Source: Neoroseomonas terrae
GTDB taxonomy: Bacteria; Pseudomonadota; Alphaproteobacteria; Acetobacterales; Acetobacteraceae
Direction: 5' to 3'
NCBI RefSeq assembly: GCF_018129025.1
Contig: NZ_JAAEDI010000038.1
Span: 1-51,692, forward strand
Length of the DNA stretch: 51,692 nucleotides
The position numbers and the translations under genes were made by a program. The notes under the pieces are model-generated. The model was not told where the DNA came from and did not search any database. It saw only the letters and a program-made list of their open reading frames with translations. Below, one piece after another: positions 11,858 to 21,058 of the stretch (its first letter is position 1; each line of letters starts with the position of its first letter).

Positions 11858-12883
11858 TCAGGCAGCATCAGGTCGCCGTGCGGCGATTGCGGCCGTGGCT
11901 TGGTCGATCAACTCCCGGATGATCTCCGCGGCAGGCTGTTCCTTCGTCACCATGCCGACCGACTGCCCCGCCATCAGCGACCCGTTCTCGACATCGCCGT
12001 CGATGACCGCGCGGCGCAGCGCGCCCGCCCAGTAATGCTCGATATCGAGCTGTGCGACATCCTTCTCGACCTCGCCAGCGCGGAAGCGGCGAACTGTCTC
12101 GGCCTGGAATTCCAGGAAGCGCTTCGTGCCGGTATTCTGCAAGGCGCGGACGGGAATGACCGGGAAGGCATCGTCCAGCTGGACGGTTGGCATCGCATCG
12201 CGCGCGTTGCCGCGAATGAAGGCCTGCTTGAAGGCGGGATGCGCGATGCACTCGGTGGCACAGACGAAGCGCGTGCCGAGCTGCGCGCCGGCCGCACCCA
12301 TCTCCAAATAGGACAGGATCGCCTCGCCCCGCCCGATGCCGCCGGCGACGAACACCGGCACGTCGGTGATGTGCGGCAGGATCTCCTGCGCCAGGACGTT
12401 GAGCGAGACCGGGCCGATATGGCCGCCGGCCTCGGAGCCCTCGATCACCAGCGCATCGGCGCCGCTGCGGACCAGCCGTTTCGCCAGCACCAGCGCCGGC
12501 GCGAAGCAGACCACCTTCGCCCCGCCATCCTTCGCCTTCTTGATCGCCGCACCGGGCGGGATGCCGCCAGCGAAGACGATGTGGCCGACCTTCGCCTCCA
12601 GGCAGGCATCGACCAGCTGGTCGAGCCGCGGATGCATGGTGATCAGGTTCACGCCGAACGGCTTATCGGTCAGCGCCTGGGTGCCGGCGATCTCCTCCGC
12701 CAGCCGCGGCGGTTCCATCGCCCCGCAGGCGATCACACCGAAGGCCCCGGCATTGGACAGGGCGGCGACGAGATGCCGCTCGCTGACCCAGGACATCGCC
12801 CCGCCCATCAGCGCGTAGCGGGTGCCGAAAAAGGCGGCGCCCCGCGCCATCAGTCGGTCAAAGGTCGCGGCCGCTTCGCTCAC
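11858..12883 (-). CDS. Nitronate monooxygenase / FabK-like FMN enzyme
   Basis: A 341-residue TIM-barrel flavoprotein of the 2-nitropropane dioxygenase family. Visible motifs are the N-terminal ALMGGAMSWVS, the FMN-phosphate region EGSEAGGHIGP and GGIGRGEAILSYLEMGAAG. Members oxidise nitronates or, as FabK, reduce enoyl-ACP; sequence alone does not separate the two well. The start overlaps the lysC stop by four bases (ATGA). Confidence 0.85.
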   Translation of the reverse strand: MSEAAATFDRLMARGAAFFGTRYALMGGAMSWVSERHLVAALSNAGAFGVIACGAMEPPRLAEEIAGTQALTDKPFGVNLITMHPRLDQLVDACLEAKVGHIVFAGGIPPGAAIKKAKDGGAKVVCFAPALVLAKRLVRSGADALVIEGSEAGGHIGPVSLNVLAQEILPHITDVPVFVAGGIGRGEAILSYLEMGAAGAQLGTRFVCATECIAHPAFKQAFIRGNARDAMPTVQLDDAFPVIPVRALQNTGTKRFLEFQAETVRRFRAGEVEKDVAQLDIEHYWAGALRRAVIDGDVENGSLMAGQSVGMVTKEQPAAEIIRELIDQATAAIAARRPDAA

Positions 12884-14103
12884 GCGGGTGCGTCCAGCCC
12901 GTACGCGGTGTGCAGCGCGCGCACGGCGAGTTCCGTGTAGTCCGCGGCGACCAGCACGCTGACCTTGATCTCGGAGGTGGAGATCACCTGGATATTGATC
13001 CCCTTCTCGGCCAGCGCCTTGAACATGGTGTTGGCAACGCCCGCATGGCTGCGCATGCCGATGCCGACCACGCTGATCTTCGCGACGTCCGGATCGGCGA
13101 TCAGCGCCTCGAAGCCGAGATCGCCCTGCGCCTTGCCCAGCACGTCCTGCGCACGGGCCAGGTCGGCCTTGCCGACCGTGAAGGTCATGTCCGTCGTGCC
13201 GTCGGCGCCGATGTTCTGGACGATCATGTCCACATTCACATTGGCCTTCGCCATCAGGCCGAACACGTTCGCCGCCACGCCCGGCCGGTCCGGCACGCGA
13301 CGCAGCGTCACCTTGGCATCGTCGCGCGAATACGCGATGCCGGAAACCACGGGCTGTTCCACGATCTCGTCCTCATCCACCACGAGCGAGCCGGGCTTGT
13401 CCTCGAAGGACGAAACCACCTGCACGCGCACGCCTAATTTCATCGCCAGTTCGACCGAGCGCGTCTGCAGCACCTTGGCACCCACGGAGGCCAGTTCCAG
13501 CATTTCCTCGAAGGAGATGCGCTCCAGCTTGCGGGCGCGCGGCACGATGCGCGGGTCGGTCGTGTAGATACCATCGACATCCGTATAGATGTCGCAGCGA
13601 TCCGCCTTCACCGCCGCCGCGATGGCCACGGCCGAGAGATCCGACCCGCCGCGCCCCAGCGTCGTGATGCGGTGGCGGGTGTTCTCGATACCCTGGAAGC
13701 CCGCGATGACCGGCACCTGCCCCGCTTCCATGCGCTCGATCAGCGCGGCGCCGTCGATCTTCTCGACCCGCGCCTTGCCATGCGCCTGGTCGGTGACGAT
13801 CGGCACCTGCCAGCCCTGCCAGGACCGCGCATCGACGCCGATCGTCTGCAGCGCGATGGCCGTCAGGCCGGTCGTGACCTGCTCGCCGGTCGCGACGACC
13901 GTGTCGTATTCGCGCGCGTCATGCAGCGGCGACAGGTCCTGGCACCATTTGACGAGCTGGTTCGTCACCCCGGACATGGCGGAGACGACGACGGCAACCT
14001 GGTTGCCGGCATCGACCTCCCGCTTCACGCGGTTGGCGACATTGCGGATTCGGTCGAGATCGGCGACGGAGGTGCCGCCGAACTTCATGACGATACGAGC
14101 CAT
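12880..14103 (-). CDS. lysC: Aspartate kinase
   Basis: Phosphorylates aspartate, the first step toward lysine, threonine and methionine. The 407 residues comprise an amino-acid-kinase domain (MARIVMKFGGTSV to about 245, with GRGGSDLSAVA) and two C-terminal ACT domains that usually give feedback control (VSGIAYSRDDAKVTLR and ISVVGIGMRSHAGVA). The start at 14103 is fixed by the conserved VMKFGGTSV; the upstream open frame is antisense to ubiG. It is coupled by overlap to the downstream flavoenzyme. The 142 bases to ubiG form a divergent promoter region in which I cannot name a site. Confidence 0.97.
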   Translation of the reverse strand: MARIVMKFGGTSVADLDRIRNVANRVKREVDAGNQVAVVVSAMSGVTNQLVKWCQDLSPLHDAREYDTVVATGEQVTTGLTAIALQTIGVDARSWQGWQVPIVTDQAHGKARVEKIDGAALIERMEAGQVPVIAGFQGIENTRHRITTLGRGGSDLSAVAIAAAVKADRCDIYTDVDGIYTTDPRIVPRARKLERISFEEMLELASVGAKVLQTRSVELAMKLGVRVQVVSSFEDKPGSLVVDEDEIVEQPVVSGIAYSRDDAKVTLRRVPDRPGVAANVFGLMAKANVNVDMIVQNIGADGTTDMTFTVGKADLARAQDVLGKAQGDLGFEALIADPDVAKISVVGIGMRSHAGVANTMFKALAEKGINIQVISTSEIKVSVLVAADYTELAVRALHTAYGLDAPA

Positions 14104-14245
14104 CGGCGGCGGTCTGGTCCCTGGGGCCGGGCGGGGAATCCCGGCGCCGACGGTTGCGCCGGGCGGCGGGGCGCGACAGATACCCATCGGGCGGGTCACG
14201 CGCAACCCGCCGTGAACGGGTCCCCGGGGCCCTGGAAGGACTACG

Positions 14246-14977
14246 ATGCCGCAGGCCGGTACCATGCTCGGGGCAGAGATCGCCAAGTTCGACGCCCTGG
14301 CCGGCCGGTGGTGGGACCCGGACGGCCCGATGAAGCCCCTACACCGGATGAACCCGCTGCGCACCGGCTGGATCGCGGAACGCCTCGCCCGGCAGCATGG
14401 CCGGGACCCGGAAGCGCCCGCTTTGACCGGACTATCCGTGCTTGATGTCGGCTGCGGCGCCGGCCTGGCGTCGGAGGCGCTGGCCCGCCGCGGCGCCGCG
14501 GTGACGGGGCTCGACGCCGCCGGGGAAGCGCTGAACGCCGCCCGCGCCCATGCCACGGCGGCTGGCCTCGTCATCGACTATCGCGAGGGCCTGCCCGAGG
14601 ACCTACCGCCCGATACCGAATTCGACGCGGTCATCGCCCTGGAGGTGATCGAGCACGTCGCCGACCACGCCGCCTTCCTGGGGGCACTGGCGCGGGCGAC
14701 GAAACCCGGCGGCCTCGTCTTCCTCTCGACGCTGAATCGCACGCCCAGATCCTTCCTGATGGCGAAGCTCGGCGCAGAGTACCTGCTGAGGATGCTGCCC
14801 GTTGGCACCCATGACTGGAAGATGTTCGTCACCCCATCGGAACTGGGTGCGGGGCTCCGCGGCGCGGGCCTCGCCGTGGCCGATATCGCCGGCATGGCCA
14901 TGAACCGGCTGACCGGCCGCTGGCATGCCAGCCGCGACGTCGGGGTGAACTACATCATCATGGCGCGGAAGCCGTAG
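14246..14977 (+). CDS. ubiG: Ubiquinone biosynthesis O-methyltransferase UbiG
   Basis: Performs both O-methylations of ubiquinone synthesis. The protein has 243 residues, with the family N-terminal signature EIAKFDALAGRWWDPDGPMKPLH, SAM motif I VLDVGCGAG and motif II FDAVIALEVIEH. The ATG has GGAAGGA six bases upstream. It ends seven bases before the convergent DUF1178 stop, with no room for a separate terminator. Confidence 0.97.
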   Translation: MPQAGTMLGAEIAKFDALAGRWWDPDGPMKPLHRMNPLRTGWIAERLARQHGRDPEAPALTGLSVLDVGCGAGLASEALARRGAAVTGLDAAGEALNAARAHATAAGLVIDYREGLPEDLPPDTEFDAVIALEVIEHVADHAAFLGALARATKPGGLVFLSTLNRTPRSFLMAKLGAEYLLRMLPVGTHDWKMFVTPSELGAGLRGAGLAVADIAGMAMNRLTGRWHASRDVGVNYIIMARKP

Positions 14978-14984
14978 CGGCGGG

Positions 14985-15476
14985 TCAGCCGTCCGCCGGC
15001 GGTACCCAGGGGATGCGGCCAACCTCGATCCCCTCGTCCCGCAAGGCCTCCGCCTCGCTGTCGGACGCCTCGCCGAAGATGCCGCGGCGTTCCGAATCGC
15101 CCCGGTGCATGCGGCGGGCCTCCTCGGCGAAGTCCGTGCCGACGTAGTCGCAGTTTTTCTCCACCTCGGCGCGTAGCCGCTGGAGCACGGCGCGCACCTG
15201 GGCCGGCATCGGCCCGGCGGCGGCGGGCGCCTGTGGCGCGATCGGTTGCGGCTCGGTGGCCGCCGGGGGGGCGGCGGGGACGGCGTTACGGGCAGGGCGG
15301 CCCTTCTTCGGAATCGCCGGGGCCATCAGCGCGCGCTCCACGCGCGTGCCGCCGCAAACCGGGCAGTCGACCAGCCCGGCCTTGACCAGCGTCTCGAAGG
15401 CAGCGCTGTCCTTGTACCAGCCGTCGAACTCGTGCTCCTCGGCCGTGCTGGTGCAGCGCAACTGGTAGTGGATCAT
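14985..15476 (-). CDS. DUF1178 family protein
   Basis: A 163-residue conserved protein of unknown function found widely in alphaproteobacteria. The N-terminal half carries the family start MIHYQLRC and a CPVCGG cysteine pair that probably binds zinc. A Lys/Pro/Ala-rich linker and a helical C-terminal domain ending in a GIFGEASDSEAEAL segment follow. It lies downstream of grxC with a hairpin between them. Confidence 0.88.
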   Translation of the reverse strand: MIHYQLRCTSTAEEHEFDGWYKDSAAFETLVKAGLVDCPVCGGTRVERALMAPAIPKKGRPARNAVPAAPPAATEPQPIAPQAPAAAGPMPAQVRAVLQRLRAEVEKNCDYVGTDFAEEARRMHRGDSERRGIFGEASDSEAEALRDEGIEVGRIPWVPPADG

Positions 15477-15530
15477 CGCTCCGTCATCCCCGGGCGGTCA
15501 GGTCCTGCCGCCGCTCTGCGCCCCTCATGT

Positions 15531-15553
15531 GGCACTCCGATGACGAGAGTGCC
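15531..15553. terminator. Hairpin between grxC and DUF1178
   Basis: A perfect 7-bp inverted repeat, GGCACTC (15531-15537) and GAGTGCC (15547-15553), with a 9-base loop lies in the 113-base gap after the grxC stop. No T-tract follows. It could partly end grxC transcription or set the ratio between the two genes. Confidence 0.4.
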
Positions 15554-15589
15554 AGACGCCATGCGGCCCGAACAGGCCGCCGCGCGCCC

Positions 15590-15847
15590 TCATCCCGCCA
15601 GCAGGGCGTCGAGCTTGCCGGCACGGTCGAGCGCCATAAGGTCGTCCGACCCGCCGATCGCCTGGCCGTCGATGAAGATCTGCGGCACCGTCGTCCGGCC
15701 GCCCGAGCGCTGGGTCGCTTCCGTCCGTGCTGCCGAACCGTTCGGAGCGTGGATTTCATCATAAGTCGCGCCCTTGCGATCCAGCAGCGCCTTGGCGCGC
15801 GCGCAATAGCCGCAGAAGTCCTGGGTGTAGATCTCGATCTTGGCCAT
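15590..15847 (-). CDS. grxC: Glutaredoxin (GrxC type)
   Basis: An 85-residue dithiol glutaredoxin that reduces disulfides with glutathione. The active site is CGYC (in QDFCGYCARAK, a variant of CPYC), with the cis-Pro in TTVPQIFIDG and the glutathione-binding GGSDDLMALD. The length is typical. It lies 30 bases after comF on the same strand, an arrangement common in alphaproteobacteria. Confidence 0.95.
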   Translation of the reverse strand: MAKIEIYTQDFCGYCARAKALLDRKGATYDEIHAPNGSAARTEATQRSGGRTTVPQIFIDGQAIGGSDDLMALDRAGKLDALLAG

Positions 15848-15877
15848 GATCCAAGAATGGCGCGGGCACGGCCAAGA

Positions 15878-16657
15878 TCAAGCCGCACCTTGGCGCGGGT
15901 CCGGGACACGCGCCACGGCGAGCACATCGACCGCCGCCGCCCCGCCGGCCAGCAGCGCTGCGGCGCAGGCGTTCACCGTCGCGCCGGAGGTCATCACATC
16001 GTCCACCAGCAGTATCTGGCGCCCGGGCAATGCCAAAGCGCCACGGCGGGAAAGGGCGAAGGCCTCGGCCACGGTCAAAGCCCGTTCCATTGCCCGTCTG
16101 TCGCCCAAGGGCGGCGTGGCGCGGCGCCGGCACAAAAGATCCAGCACGACGCGGCGGCCGGTGATCGCTCCGAGCGCCCGCGCCAGTAGCGCCGCCTGGT
16201 CGTAGCGCCGGCCGATCAGGCGGCGCCAGTGGGCAGGCACCGGGACAATGATCTCCGCCCGGTCGAGCAATGCGACCCCGGCACGCGCCATCTGCCGGGC
16301 GAGAGGCCGGGCGAGGTCCGTCCGGTCCCCGTGCTTGAAAGGCAGGATCAGGCGCTTGGCCCCTTCGTCATACCGAAAGGCCGCGCGGGCGGTGCGGAAG
16401 ACCCGGGTGCCGCTCTCGCAGGTCGTGCAGAGCAGTGTGCCGGCCTGCGCCTGGCCGGTATGCGCGAAAGGCACGCCACAGCGTTCGCAAAAGGGCAAGG
16501 TGACAGGCAGCAGGGTGGCGAAGCAGGTGGCACAGAGGGTCCCCTGCCCGGTCACGTCCGCATCGCAGGCGAGGCATCGCGGCGGCAGCAGCGCGTCGAG
16601 CAACACCTCCGACGCTCGGCGAGCACCGGAAGCGAGGCGTTGCAGACCAAGCGTCAC
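15878..16657 (-). CDS. comF: ComF family phosphoribosyltransferase-like protein
   Basis: A 259-residue protein with an N-terminal zinc-ribbon (CLACDADVTGQGTLCATC, then CERCG and CTTC) and a C-terminal PRTase domain with the PRPP loop ILLVDDVMTSGATVNA. The family includes competence protein ComFC and GntX. The role here is not known, though DNA uptake is possible. GTG at 16657 starts one base after the rhodanese stop, so the two are co-translated. Confidence 0.92.
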   Translation of the reverse strand: MTLGLQRLASGARRASEVLLDALLPPRCLACDADVTGQGTLCATCFATLLPVTLPFCERCGVPFAHTGQAQAGTLLCTTCESGTRVFRTARAAFRYDEGAKRLILPFKHGDRTDLARPLARQMARAGVALLDRAEIIVPVPAHWRRLIGRRYDQAALLARALGAITGRRVVLDLLCRRRATPPLGDRRAMERALTVAEAFALSRRGALALPGRQILLVDDVMTSGATVNACAAALLAGGAAAVDVLAVARVPDPRQGAA

Positions 16658-16658
16658 C

Positions 16659-18248
16659 TCAGCGCCAAGCGCCGAACGGGGCGTCGCCGTCCTTCTTCAC
16701 CTCGTGCACCAGGTCGATCTCCCAGGAGAGGTAGGCGTGCATCGCCTCCTCGACGCCCTCGTTCCGGTCATAGGGGCGCAGGTAGAAATCGACGCAGTCG
16801 GCATCCGCCGGGTCGCGGCGGTCAGCCGCGAGCGGAAAGCCGGCCGCCGCCCAGGCCCTGGTACCCCCGGCAAGAATCTTCACCGGAGCCTTCGCAAAGC
16901 CCTTGAGCTCGGCGGCGGCGAGCCGAGCCTGCGCCTCCTCCGGCGCTGCGACGACGATCTGCCGGTCGCCGGCCAGCCGGTCGGCTAGCTGCGATAGCCG
17001 GGTCCGGATACCCCAGATGGCGCCTGGCACATGCCCGTCCCGGAAATCAATGGATCGGGCAAGATCGACGACCTGGACCGAGCCCTCCGCGGCCAGCACG
17101 GCCAGTTCGGGTGGCGTCACGCGAGGCACCCGGACCGCGTCGGCCTCCGGGCAGGTCGGCGCCCAGATGCCCTCCTCGATGCGGCCTTCCAGCCCATCGG
17201 TGAGCACGCAGACTTCCCACCCGCCGAGCTGGCGCAGCCATCCGCCCGTCATCCTCGCTCGCACGCCGGCGTCGTCCACCAGCACGATGCGGGCGCCGCG
17301 CACGGCTACCCACTGGTCGGTTGCCTGCACGAGCTGCCCGCCCGGCGCGGAGCGGCTATCGATCAGATGCCCTGCGGCGAACTCCGATGGATCACGGACA
17401 TCCAGCAGGTAGGTGGTCCGGTCCGCTTCGCCGCGCATGCGGTCGAAGTCGGCGCGGGTGATGAACCTCACCCCGTGCCGGCGCGCGAAGGCGTCCGCGC
17501 GGGCGAAGGCCGTCTCTACACCGGTCGGGGTCCGCTCTGGATACCGGTCGGCACGGCCCCGGTCGCAGGTGAAGCCCGCCAGCTCCCAGCCCATCGTGCC
17601 GTTGCGCAGCGCCACCACCCTGTTCGGCACGCCCGCGCTGCGCAGCGATTCCGCCCCCAGGATCGACCGCGTCCGGCCAGCGCAATTCACGACGATCGTG
17701 GTGTCAGGCCGGGTCACGAGCTCCCCGATCCGATAGACCAGCTCCCCGCCCGGCACGTTCACCGCGGTGGGGATCGTCATGCGCCGGAATTCGTCGATCG
17801 GCCGGCTGTCGAGCACCACCATGTCGGTGCCCCCATCCATCATGGCCTTCAGCTCGCCGGGATCAACCGACGGGGTCTCATAGTGATGCTCTATCCACTC
17901 GCCGAAGGCCTTGGACGGAACGTTGACGCCGGAGAAGGCGGTGTAGCCCGCCGCGATCCACGCCGGCGTACCGCCCGCGAGGACAGAAACGTCGGTGCCG
18001 CCAATGTCCTCCAGATAGGCCGCCAGCCGCGCCGCGTACCCTTCCCCGCCATCCACGCAGACGATGCGCGTGCCGATCCGCGGCAGCAGCGCCCGGGCTC
18101 GGAACTCCATCTTCGATAGCGGGCATGGCACCGCCCAGAACAGGTGGGACCGGCCGAATTCCCCTTCTTCCCGCGCGTCGAGGATGGCGAGTTCCTGACC
18201 ATCCGCGATCCAGCCCTTCAGAGCGGCGGCCTCGATCTGCTTCGGCAT
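16659..18248 (-). CDS. Four-domain rhodanese-like protein
   Basis: A 529-residue protein built of four rhodanese repeats, starting near residues 1, 130, 265 and 385. Domain 2 has a proper active-site loop (VVNCAGRTRSILGAESL). The equivalent loops in domains 1, 3 and 4 (CVDGGEGYAAR, VDDAGVRARM and AAPEEAQARL) lack the catalytic Cys at that position, so they are probably structural or binding domains. Rhodaneses move sulfane sulfur from thiosulfate or persulfides to acceptors. It is the first gene of an apparent operon with comF and grxC and is divergent from the methyltransferase at 18355. Confidence 0.88.
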   Translation of the reverse strand: MPKQIEAAALKGWIADGQELAILDAREEGEFGRSHLFWAVPCPLSKMEFRARALLPRIGTRIVCVDGGEGYAARLAAYLEDIGGTDVSVLAGGTPAWIAAGYTAFSGVNVPSKAFGEWIEHHYETPSVDPGELKAMMDGGTDMVVLDSRPIDEFRRMTIPTAVNVPGGELVYRIGELVTRPDTTIVVNCAGRTRSILGAESLRSAGVPNRVVALRNGTMGWELAGFTCDRGRADRYPERTPTGVETAFARADAFARRHGVRFITRADFDRMRGEADRTTYLLDVRDPSEFAAGHLIDSRSAPGGQLVQATDQWVAVRGARIVLVDDAGVRARMTGGWLRQLGGWEVCVLTDGLEGRIEEGIWAPTCPEADAVRVPRVTPPELAVLAAEGSVQVVDLARSIDFRDGHVPGAIWGIRTRLSQLADRLAGDRQIVVAAPEEAQARLAAAELKGFAKAPVKILAGGTRAWAAAGFPLAADRRDPADADCVDFYLRPYDRNEGVEEAMHAYLSWEIDLVHEVKKDGDAPFGAWR

Positions 18249-18354
18249 GCGTCACCATTCCCCCTTGGTCCTTGCCCCGAACGCTAGGGCGGATCGGTCG
18301 CCGAGCAAACCTCCCCGCCTTGCGGGGACCTGTGGGCGGGGGCATGTCTGCGCC

Positions 18355-19242
18355 ATGGCCGACCCGATCGAGATCTTCGACCGCCGTCTCGTGCGACGCC
18401 GGCGCGACCGCGCGGCCGGCAGCCAGCAGCGCGTCGAACCCATCCTGTCCGAAGCGGCTGACCGGCTGCTCGATCGGCTCGACGACACCACGCGCCGCTT
18501 CGACCGGGCGCTGGAGATCGGCGGTCGTGGCCAGATTGCTCCCCGGTTGGCAGCGCGCGGCGTCGGGCAGGTGGTCTCGGCGGATCTGTCGGCGGCGCTG
18601 GCGCGGGAAGCCGGCGGTATGCCGATCGCGCTGGACGAGGAGTGGTTGCCTTTCGCCGACGGCAGCTTCGACCTGGTCGTCGCCTTTCTCTCGCTGCATT
18701 GGGTCAACGACCTGCCGGGCGCTCTGGTACAGATCCGCCGGGCCATGTCGCCCGACGGGCTGTTCCTCGCGATGCTGCCGGGATTGCCTACCCTGCAGGA
18801 GCTCCGCGCCGCGACGGCGGAGGCCGAGGCCGAGCTGCGCGATGGCCTTTCCCCCCGCGTCTCCCCCTTCCCCGAACTGCGAGACGGCGCCGGTCTGCTG
18901 CAGCGGGCAGGCTTCGCCATGCCGGTGGCGGATGCCGAGGAGCTCCCGCTCCTGTACCGCAACCCGATGTCCCTGTTCGCCGACCTGCGCGCCGCCGGCG
19001 AGACGAACGCAGTGCTGGCCCGTGACCGGCGCATGCCGCCGCGCGGGTTGTTCCCGCTCATCGCCGCGCGGCTCCAGCAGGGACAAGAGGCCGTTCCCGC
19101 CACCCTGCGGCTGATCGTGCTTACCGGCTGGTCTCCGGGAGAAGGCCAACCCCAGGCGGCGCGGCCGGGCAGCGCCTCCGGCCGGCTGGCCGACGCGCTC
19201 GGAACTATCGAGCGCGGCACCGGGGAGAAGGCCCGCCACTGA
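18355..19242 (+). CDS. SAM-dependent methyltransferase, NDUFAF5/BioC-like
   Basis: A 295-residue class I methyltransferase-fold protein. The N-terminus IEIFDRRLVRRRRDRAA is characteristic of the NDUFAF5 (C20orf7) family, whose mitochondrial member hydroxylates an arginine of complex I subunit NDUFS7. SAM-binding residues are in ALEIGGRGQIAPRLA and VVSADLS; FDLVVAFLSLHWVNDLPG is the usual motif II region. Alphaproteobacterial copies may help complex I assembly (inference). ATG 18355 is chosen because the family N-terminus begins there; the open frame starts earlier at 18247 but overlaps the divergent rhodanese gene. Confidence 0.88.
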   Translation: MADPIEIFDRRLVRRRRDRAAGSQQRVEPILSEAADRLLDRLDDTTRRFDRALEIGGRGQIAPRLAARGVGQVVSADLSAALAREAGGMPIALDEEWLPFADGSFDLVVAFLSLHWVNDLPGALVQIRRAMSPDGLFLAMLPGLPTLQELRAATAEAEAELRDGLSPRVSPFPELRDGAGLLQRAGFAMPVADAEELPLLYRNPMSLFADLRAAGETNAVLARDRRMPPRGLFPLIAARLQQGQEAVPATLRLIVLTGWSPGEGQPQAARPGSASGRLADALGTIERGTGEKARH

Positions 19243-19317
19243 TCCCGCACGCTTGCAACCGAGGGGGGCCGGGCGCATGTTCCGAGCTCAACTCCTGCAA
19301 GGTTTTTGGACAGCTCG

Positions 19318-20124
19318 ATGGAGCAGCACAGCGCCGAGCCGCGCCGCATCACGATCCACACCCCCGAGGATTTCGCGGGCATGCGCAAGGCCGGCCGGCT
19401 GGCCGCCGAAACGCTCGACATGATCGCGGGCCATATCCGCCCCGGCGCCACGACGGGCGAGATCGATCAACTGTGCCACGACTTCATGATCGCCCATGGC
19501 GCGGTGCCGGCGACGCTCGGCTATCGCGGCTACACCAAGTCGTCCTGCACCTCGGTCAACCACGTCGTCTGCCACGGCATCCCGGGGGAGCGCGTGCTGG
19601 CCGACGGCGACATCGTCAACATCGACGTCACCGTGATCCTCGATGGCTGGTACGGCGATTCCAGTCGCATGTACGTCGCCGGCACGCCATCGACCAAGGC
19701 GCGGCTGCTGATGGACGTGACCTATGAATCGATGATGCGGGGCATCGCCGCCATCAAGCCCGGCGCCACGCTCGGCGACATTGGCCACGCCATCCAGATT
19801 TATGTCGAGAAGCAGCGCTTCTCCGTGGTCCGTGATTTCTGCGGCCACGGCATCGGCCGTCACTTCCACGAGCCGCCGAACGTCCTGCACTTCGGCCGCC
19901 CCGGTGAAGGGCCGAAGCTGCGGCCGGGCATGTTCTTCACCGTGGAACCGATGGTGAATGCCGGCCGGCCCGAGGTGAAGATCCTCGATGACGGCTGGAC
20001 CGCAGTGACGCGTGACCGCTCACTGTCTGCGCAGTATGAACACATGGTCGGCGTGACTGAGGCGGGGGTCGAGATCTTCACCCTCTCGCCGGCCGGCCTG
20101 CACAAGCCGCATCTCGGCACCTGA
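19318..20124 (+). CDS. map: Type I methionine aminopeptidase
   Basis: Removes the initiator methionine from nascent proteins. The protein has 268 residues. The five metal ligands are visible as Asp in VNIDVTV and GDSSRMY, His in CGHGIGRHFHEPPNV, and Glu in TVEPMVN and YEHMVGV. ATG 19318 is preferred over the TTG at 19306, which would add four residues. An 8-bp self-complementary repeat follows the stop. Confidence 0.96.
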   Translation: MEQHSAEPRRITIHTPEDFAGMRKAGRLAAETLDMIAGHIRPGATTGEIDQLCHDFMIAHGAVPATLGYRGYTKSSCTSVNHVVCHGIPGERVLADGDIVNIDVTVILDGWYGDSSRMYVAGTPSTKARLLMDVTYESMMRGIAAIKPGATLGDIGHAIQIYVEKQRFSVVRDFCGHGIGRHFHEPPNVLHFGRPGEGPKLRPGMFFTVEPMVNAGRPEVKILDDGWTAVTRDRSLSAQYEHMVGVTEAGVEIFTLSPAGLHKPHLGT

Positions 20125-20125
20125 T

Positions 20126-20152
20126 CGCCGGCGTCGGCGCAGGTCGCCGGCG
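20126..20152 (+). terminator. Hairpin after map
   Basis: CGCCGGCG occurs at 20126-20133 and again at 20145-20152. The word is self-complementary, so the copies can form an 8-bp stem with an 11-base loop. A T-rich stretch (ATTTTGTTG) starts eight bases later, which gives some support for a terminator. Confidence 0.45.
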
Positions 20153-20166
20153 CGGCGCTCATTTTG

Positions 20167-20194
20167 TTGATATTTGCCGAAAAATCTCTACCAT
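20167..20194 (+). promoter_or_regulatory. Candidate sigma-70 promoter for radC
   Basis: TTGATA (20167-20172), a 16-base spacer, and TACCAT (20189-20194) lie in the only AT-rich patch between map and radC. Transcription from about 20201 would give a leader near 39 bases before the radC ATG at 20240. This is based on consensus similarity only. Confidence 0.4.
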
Positions 20195-20239
20195 GGGTTG
20201 CGCAACGCCGGCACTTCGGCGTGCATCCGTGGGCGACGC

Positions 20240-20983
20240 ATGTCTCGAGCCAAGCACTTTGCCGAGGCCCCACCGGGCCTGCTGTTCGGAACAGCTTTCT
20301 CCGAGGCCGAGCCCCCGGGCCATGCCGGACACCGCGCCCGGATGCGGGCGAAGCTCCTGAATGCCGGTCCCGACGCACTGCTCGACCACGAGCTGCTTGA
20401 AATGGTCCTGTTCCTGGCGCTGCCACGCCGCGATACCAAGCCGATCGCCCGCGCGCTGCTCACCCGCTTCGGCTCCTTCGCCAACGCCGTGTCTGCGCCG
20501 CTCACGGCTCTTCGGGAGATCGAGGGGCTCGGCGATGCCGGCGCCGCCGCGCTACGTGTCGTCCAGGGCGCCGCGCTGCGCCTGGCGCGTGCGGAGGTCA
20601 TGGATCGCCCTGTCCTGAACAACTGGGATCGGCTGCTCGCCTACCTCGCCGCGGCGCTGTCGCGCGAGAAGGTGGAGCAGTTCCGAGTCCTGTTCCTCGA
20701 CACCCGCAACCGCCTGATCGCGGACGAGGCGCAGGCCCGCGGCACGGTGAACCACACGCCGGTCTACCCGCGGGAAGTCGTCCGCCGCGCTCTTGAACTC
20801 CAGGCAACGGCGCTGATCCTGGTGCACAACCACCCTTCCGGCGACCCCGCTCCCTCGCGCGCGGATCTCGACATGACGCAGGAGGTGAAGGCCGCCGCCA
20901 GCGCGCTCGGCATCGTGCTGCACGACCATCTCATCGTGGGGAATGGCCGCCATTTCTCCTTCCGACGCGAAGGGCTCCTCTGA
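20240..20983 (+). CDS. radC: RadC/YicR family JAMM protein
   Basis: A 247-residue member of the RadC family. It has an N-terminal helix-hairpin-helix-like region (ALREIEGLGDAGAAALRVVQGAALR) and a C-terminal JAMM/MPN metalloprotease-fold domain with the motif LVHNHPSGDPAPSRAD. The biochemical role of the family is unsettled, since the old DNA-repair assignment was not upheld. ATG 20240 is chosen over an upstream ATG in the frame (20174... is not ATG-led by any ribosome site) because family similarity begins after it. Confidence 0.92.
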   Translation: MSRAKHFAEAPPGLLFGTAFSEAEPPGHAGHRARMRAKLLNAGPDALLDHELLEMVLFLALPRRDTKPIARALLTRFGSFANAVSAPLTALREIEGLGDAGAAALRVVQGAALRLARAEVMDRPVLNNWDRLLAYLAAALSREKVEQFRVLFLDTRNRLIADEAQARGTVNHTPVYPREVVRRALELQATALILVHNHPSGDPAPSRADLDMTQEVKAAASALGIVLHDHLIVGNGRHFSFRREGLL

Positions 20984-21058
20984 ACGCTTTCGCTGGACGT
21001 GCGCCGCGTCACGCGGCAACCGTTGACCGCCAGCCCTGCAACCCGGCACGTTCCAGCC

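Noticed and set aside
17878..19278. 466-codon minus-strand open frame across the rhodanese start and the methyltransferase
   Set aside because: Overlaps two well-supported genes in other frames and has no domain; the plus-strand methyltransferase motifs are clear.
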